16,818 nucleotides of DNA from an uncultured Coriobacteriales bacterium (GTDB taxonomy: Bacteria > Actinomycetota > Coriobacteriia > Coriobacteriales > Atopobiaceae): assembly GCA_946530775.1 (NCBI GenBank), contig CAMNAH010000003.1, positions 1 to 16,818 on the forward strand, given 5' to 3'. The notes beneath the pieces were generated by a model that saw nothing but the letters and a program-made list of their open reading frames with translations, ran no database searches and had not been told where the DNA came from. The translations under genes were made by a program, and so were the position numbers. Of this stretch, positions 13,943 through 16,818 are shown piece by piece. How positions within the stretch are numbered: the stretch's first letter is position 1; each line of letters begins with the position of its first letter.

Positions 13943-14701
13943 CTAGACGATTCGTGTTTGGGCAGCGCCGCAATCCAAGACGAGCTCGTGCGAGAGGCTG
14001 TCATCCGACACGATGGCATCTATTTGCGCGAGCGTGCAGAACGGGAACGTCGAATGGCGTCCTTCCTTGCTCGAGTCCATGAGGACGACGCGTTCCTCTG
14101 CGCGGGAGATCACCGTGCGCTTGAGCACCGCCTCATCATCGAGGCCGCAGGAAAACCCTCGACCGCGCTCGTAGCCGGTGGCGCCGATAAAAGCCTGGTC
14201 GAACGAGAGCGAGCTCACACGCTCGATCGCCGTCCCTCCCGAGGTACACATCGACTGGCGGTTGAGTTTGCCGCCGATGAGCATCGTCTCGACCCGCTCG
14301 AGGCGCGCAAGCTCGGACGCCACGGTCACCGAGTTGGTGAAGACGAGCACGTGGATGTCGGGCATGACGGACGCCATCGCCGTGGTGGTGCTGCCTGAAT
14401 CCATGAAGATGACCGTATCGGGACGGAGAAGCTCGACGGCCTTGAGCGCGATGCGGTGCTTTGCCGCCGCGCTTCTCGTAACGCGGCGTGCGAAGAGGTC
14501 GTCGGTGCCGACGGCAAAGCTCACCGATTTGGCTCCACCGTGGACGCGCACGATTCGGCGCGCCTCGTCGAGCGCCTTGAGATCGGTACGCAGCGTCATC
14601 TCGCTCACGGAGGGAAACGCCTTCTTGAGCCGCGAGAAGCTCACGCTCCCCTCTGCATTGACGAGCTCGACGATACGCTCGCGCCTCTCCTCCATCGCCA
14701 T
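13943..14701 (-). CDS. DeoR-family transcriptional repressor
   Basis: A sugar-metabolism regulator of the DeoR family, 252 residues, the usual length. Residues 1-57 form the winged helix-turn-helix (RRERIVELVNAEGSVSFSRL, SEMTLRTDLKALDEARRIVR). The remainder is a DeoR C-terminal effector domain with the phosphosugar-binding signatures IFMDSGSTTTAMA and VFTNSVTVASELA and the IGATGYERGRGFS stretch. The ATG at 14701 is preferred to one two codons later; a weak GGGGGTAGG site precedes it. It lies 6 bp after the SorE-like dehydrogenase gene and is surely co-transcribed with it, so it probably controls its own operon and the divergent PTS gene through the palindromes at 16006-16187. The effector is probably a sugar or polyol phosphate. 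Confidence 0.93.
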   Translation of the reverse strand: MAMEERRERIVELVNAEGSVSFSRLKKAFPSVSEMTLRTDLKALDEARRIVRVHGGAKSVSFAVGTDDLFARRVTRSAAAKHRIALKAVELLRPDTVIFMDSGSTTTAMASVMPDIHVLVFTNSVTVASELARLERVETMLIGGKLNRQSMCTSGGTAIERVSSLSFDQAFIGATGYERGRGFSCGLDDEAVLKRTVISRAEERVVLMDSSKEGRHSTFPFCTLAQIDAIVSDDSLSHELVLDCGAAQTRIV

Positions 14702-14707
14702 GCGCGC

Positions 14708-15967
14708 CTACCCCCAGTTCTCGAGGAGGTAATGCTCCGCGGCGGGCGACCAGAGTCCGTTATTGGCATCGACGATATCCGCCAGGCCTGCATAACGCGG
14801 ATCGTCGGCAGCGCGGTCGCGCAGGGAGTCGAGCGCCACGAGCGGCATCTCGATGTGCGTGTAGATGAGCTTCTTGCCGCCGGGGATATTGGGCAGGTTG
14901 CAGGTGGTCTCCGCCGCGGCATCGAGTCCGCCGATATGAGTCACCATGACGGCGGGGTCGATGCGACCTGCTGCCATGAGGTCGAGCGCCTCCTTCATAT
15001 CGTCAAGGTTGCCGCCGGTGGTGCCCATGACATGGGCGGCGTTGTAATGCACGTCGTAGAAGTTGATGGGCGCGGAGAACTCGCTGTCGGTGGGGCCAGC
15101 GAAGAAGTTGAGGCAACCATCGCGACCGAGAATGGCGCTGCACTGCGTGACCACGGATGCAACGGGGGCATAGCAGAACACGTCGTCATATCCCTTGCCA
15201 TCGGTAAGGCCGCGGAGATAGGCCACGGGATCATCGTGCTCGGCGGTATTGACGAAGACGACCTTGACGCCCGTCTCGGCCTCCATCTGCTCAGGCGGGA
15301 ACAGCTCTGCCGCGCGGTCGAGACGTGCCTGGTTGATATCGGTGACGACAACCATGGCGGGGCGCACATCTCGGTGAATCGCATACGTGAGCGCGCCGAG
15401 GCCCATGGGACCAGCGCCGGCCATGATCGCCAGGTTACCGCCTTCGCGGATGCCCATCCTGTGGATGTAGTCAGTCATCGACGTGTGATACGCAGCATGG
15501 AACGCGCCAACCGAGCAGCTCACCGGCTCGATAAGCGACGCCTGGTAATAGGCATCGCCCTCATACGGCAGGAAGCAGTCGGCATCGAAGACCTCCATGG
15601 GGAGGATGCAGTAGGTGGAGTCTCCACCGCAGAACTCATACGAATAGCCGGGCGAATCCATGGAACCCTTGTAGTTGAGCGCAGGCTGGATGGTGAACTT
15701 CTGGCCGGGCTTATAGAGGTCCTTGTACTTGGCACCAACCTCGACGATATCGCCGGCGAACTCGTGGCCCGTGATGACCGGGTGCTCGGCGATGTTTGCC
15801 GGCACGCGCTTGTGCTCCGCCCCGAGCTTCGCCATCTTGTATGTGGACATGCAGATGGAATCGGACACGATGCGAACAAGCATCTCGTCGTCCTTGATCG
15901 CGGGGAGTTCGAACTCCTCCATACGCAGATCCATCTTGCCGTACATCCTGACCGCTTTAGTGCGCAT
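14708..15967 (-). CDS. sorE: Zinc-type dehydrogenase resembling L-sorbose-1-phosphate reductase
   Basis: A medium-chain zinc dehydrogenase/reductase of 419 residues, longer than common alcohol dehydrogenases. Its sequence closely follows my recollection of SorE, the NAD(P)H-dependent L-sorbose-1-phosphate reductase of enteric bacteria: KAVRMYGKMDLR near the start, then ITGHEFAGDI, GCLNFFAGP, NFYDVHYNA and IPGGKKLIYTH. Catalytic zinc ligands are Cys39 (SICMSTYK), His68 and Glu69 (GHE), with Glu147 nearby. The nucleotide-binding loop is GAGPMG (184-189). The ATG at 15967 has AAAGGTGG upstream. It is divergent from a mannitol-type PTS permease, so the substrate may be a hexitol phosphate or ketose phosphate delivered by that PTS. 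The exact sugar is unknown. Confidence 0.82.
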   Translation of the reverse strand: MRTKAVRMYGKMDLRMEEFELPAIKDDEMLVRIVSDSICMSTYKMAKLGAEHKRVPANIAEHPVITGHEFAGDIVEVGAKYKDLYKPGQKFTIQPALNYKGSMDSPGYSYEFCGGDSTYCILPMEVFDADCFLPYEGDAYYQASLIEPVSCSVGAFHAAYHTSMTDYIHRMGIREGGNLAIMAGAGPMGLGALTYAIHRDVRPAMVVVTDINQARLDRAAELFPPEQMEAETGVKVVFVNTAEHDDPVAYLRGLTDGKGYDDVFCYAPVASVVTQCSAILGRDGCLNFFAGPTDSEFSAPINFYDVHYNAAHVMGTTGGNLDDMKEALDLMAAGRIDPAVMVTHIGGLDAAAETTCNLPNIPGGKKLIYTHIEMPLVALDSLRDRAADDPRYAGLADIVDANNGLWSPAAEHYLLENWG

Positions 15968-16005
15968 GACGACCACCTTTCCCGAATACCCTTCGGTATA
16001 ATGCC

Positions 16006-16026
16006 TAACAATTGTTATTCTAACAA
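16006..16026. promoter_or_regulatory. Operator-like double palindrome over the sorE-like promoter
   Basis: Two overlapping palindromes: a perfect TAACAATTGTTA (16006-16017) and TTGTTA-TTC-TAACAA (16012-16026). The TTCTAACA half-site resembles the classic DeoR operator half. It overlaps the -10 of the minus-strand promoter. Further TTGTT/AACAA half-sites continue through the gap (for example 16043-16048). Confidence 0.55.
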
Positions 16027-16044
16027 CCGATAATTGCATGTCAA
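16017..16044 (-). promoter_or_regulatory. Promoter of the sorE-like/deoR operon
   Basis: On the minus strand, a perfect TTGACA (-35, 16039-16044) is followed 16 bp later by TAGAAT (-10, 16017-16022). The -10 lies inside the TTGTTA/TAACAA palindrome, so a bound repressor would block RNA polymerase directly. Confidence 0.65.
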
Positions 16045-16072
16045 CAATCCGCCTGTTATTCCAAAAATCCCC

Positions 16073-16086
16073 AATTTGTTCAAATT
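16073..16086. promoter_or_regulatory. Palindrome AATTTG-TT-CAAATT upstream of the PTS promoter
   Basis: Perfect 6-bp arms with a 2-bp centre, midway between the two divergent promoters and ending 6 bp before the -35 of the PTS promoter. It differs from the TTGTT/AACAA sites and might bind a second regulator. A CRP-like role was considered but not supported. Confidence 0.35.
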
Positions 16087-16091
16087 ACCTC

Positions 16092-16119
16092 TTGCTATCC
16101 ATGTGCAGCGGCCTATAAT
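16092..16119 (+). promoter_or_regulatory. Promoter of the mannitol-type PTS gene
   Basis: TTGCTA (-35, 16092-16097) is followed 16 bp later by a perfect TATAAT (-10, 16114-16119). The start would be near 16126, leaving an approximately 85-nt leader that contains two operator-like palindromes. Confidence 0.65.
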
Positions 16120-16136
16120 GGCTTCAATCACGTATT

Positions 16137-16150
16137 GTTGTTTCGACAAC
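16137..16150. promoter_or_regulatory. Operator-like palindrome GTTGT-TTCG-ACAAC
   Basis: Perfect 5-bp arms with a 4-bp centre, about 10-25 bp downstream of the predicted PTS transcription start. It shares the TTGT/ACAA half-site with the palindromes at 16006-16026 and 16161-16187, consistent with one repressor acting at both promoters. Confidence 0.5.
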
Positions 16151-16160
16151 TATTACGCAA

Positions 16161-16187
16161 AACTAACTGTTGGTACAACAATTAGTT
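16161..16187. promoter_or_regulatory. Long operator-like inverted repeat in the PTS leader
   Basis: Arms AACTAACTGTTG (16161-16172) and CAACAATTAGTT (16176-16187) match at 11 of 12 positions around a 3-bp centre. Lying between the promoter and the ribosome-binding site, it could be a repressor roadblock site or an mRNA hairpin. Confidence 0.55.
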
Positions 16188-16210
16188 GTAGGAGAGTGAA
16201 AGGAAAGGCT

Positions 16211-16818
16211 ATGGCTTCTGCTCGCGAATCTGTCTCACGGTTCGGGAAGTTCCTCAGCTCGATGGTCATGCCCAACATCGGCGCGTTCATCGCTTGGGGT
16301 TTCCTCACTGCACTGTTCATCGATACGGGCTGGGTGCCCAACGCCTCGTTCAGCCAGATCGTCGGCCCCATGCTCAGCTATCTCATCCCCATCCTCATCG
16401 CCGGGCAGGGCGGCGAGATCGTCGGAGGCAAGCGCGGCCGTGTCATCGCCTCCATCGCCATCGTGGGCGCCATCGTGGGCTCCGAGTACACGATGCTCAT
16501 GGGCGCCATGCTCATGGGACCGCTCGCTGGTTGGGTCATCAAGAAGTGGGATTCCTGGTCCAAGTCCTGGACGCCCGCGGGCTTCGAGATGCTCATCGAC
16601 AACTTCTCGCTCGGCATTCTCGGCCTGCTGCTCACCCTCTTCAGCTATGTGGCCGTCGGCCCGTTCATGGGTGCGATCCTCACCGTGCTCACCGCAGGCG
16701 TCCAGGCCCTGACCGATCTCGGCCTCGTCCCCCTGCTCGCCATCTTCATCGAGCCCGCTAAGGTGCTCTTCCTCAACAACGCCATCAACCACGGCATCTT
16801 CACCCCCATCGGCACCAC
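16211..16818 (+). CDS. mtlA: PTS mannitol-type permease, EIIC part (cut by the window edge)
   Basis: The membrane-transport domain of a phosphotransferase-system permease of the mannitol family, importing and phosphorylating a hexitol. The first 202 residues are visible and the gene runs off the right edge. Family hallmarks are MVMPNIGAFIAWGFLTALF (about 19-37), LIPILIAGQGGEIVGGKRG, GFEMLIDNFSLGILG and the highly conserved FIEPAKVLFLNNAINHGIF near the end. Several hydrophobic membrane segments are evident. The ATG at 16211 follows AAAGGAAAGG. Whether EIIB and EIIA domains are fused cannot be seen. It is divergent from the SorE-like/DeoR pair, whose repressor probably controls it. Mannitol itself is not proven as substrate. 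Confidence 0.9.
   Translation, partial: MASARESVSRFGKFLSSMVMPNIGAFIAWGFLTALFIDTGWVPNASFSQIVGPMLSYLIPILIAGQGGEIVGGKRGRVIASIAIVGAIVGSEYTMLMGAMLMGPLAGWVIKKWDSWSKSWTPAGFEMLIDNFSLGILGLLLTLFSYVAVGPFMGAILTVLTAGVQALTDLGLVPLLAIFIEPAKVLFLNNAINHGIFTPIGT

Overview
The window is a 16.8 kb piece of a GC-rich bacterial chromosome. Codon use, the gene order (glmS-acpS-nnr-alr-udg-tsaE, then tsaB/rimI/tsaD, then groES-groEL), the single-gene TsaB-RimI-TsaD fusion and the short intergenic hairpins together suggest an actinobacterium of the class Coriobacteriia, probably close to Collinsella. That placement is inferred from gene content and family resemblance; no database was consulted. No rRNA, tRNA, CRISPR array or insertion sequence was found.

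Layout from left to right. (1) Positions 1-513, minus strand: the start of groEL (cut by the window edge) preceded by groES. (2) 514-845: the groES upstream region, with a candidate promoter, three CCCGC/GCGGG inverted repeats and a 103-bp array of palindromes. (3) 846-2774, minus: nadE, a long two-domain NAD+ synthetase whose glutaminase domain has lost two of its three catalytic residues. (4) 2775-3117: the nadE promoter region and a second 103-bp palindrome array with the same architecture as the first. (5) 3118-5538, minus: a fused TsaB-RimI-TsaD protein for tRNA t6A synthesis. (6) 5733-7482, plus: a glutathione-peroxidase-like gene and a cation diffusion facilitator, the only complete genes in the window read rightward. 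(7) 7512-13827, minus: a tightly packed run glmS-acpS-nnr-alr-udg-tsaE covering amino-sugar precursor synthesis, ACP activation, NAD(P)H repair, D-alanine supply, uracil repair and t6A synthesis. (8) 13943-16818: a sugar-alcohol-type locus, with a DeoR-family repressor and a SorE-like zinc dehydrogenase on the minus strand, divergent from the start of a mannitol-type PTS permease on the plus strand. The 243-bp gap between them holds two good promoters and a cluster of TTGTT/AACAA operator-like palindromes.

How the genes fit together: regions 1, 5 and 7 are an old actinobacterial housekeeping neighbourhood (in Mycobacterium tuberculosis the order is glmS...nnr...alr-tsaE-tsaB-rimI-tsaD-groES-groEL). 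Here it is interrupted by an oppositely oriented GPx/cation-transporter pair and by nadE. Region 8 looks like an accessory carbohydrate-uptake locus under local repressor control.

The most unusual signal is the pair of 103-bp arrays flanking nadE. Each is made of four 22-bp palindromes arranged as two overlapping dimers with a 19-bp spacer, and the spacing is identical in both copies although the sequences have diverged. This looks like a family of structured intergenic elements or protein-binding arrays that I cannot assign to any known class.
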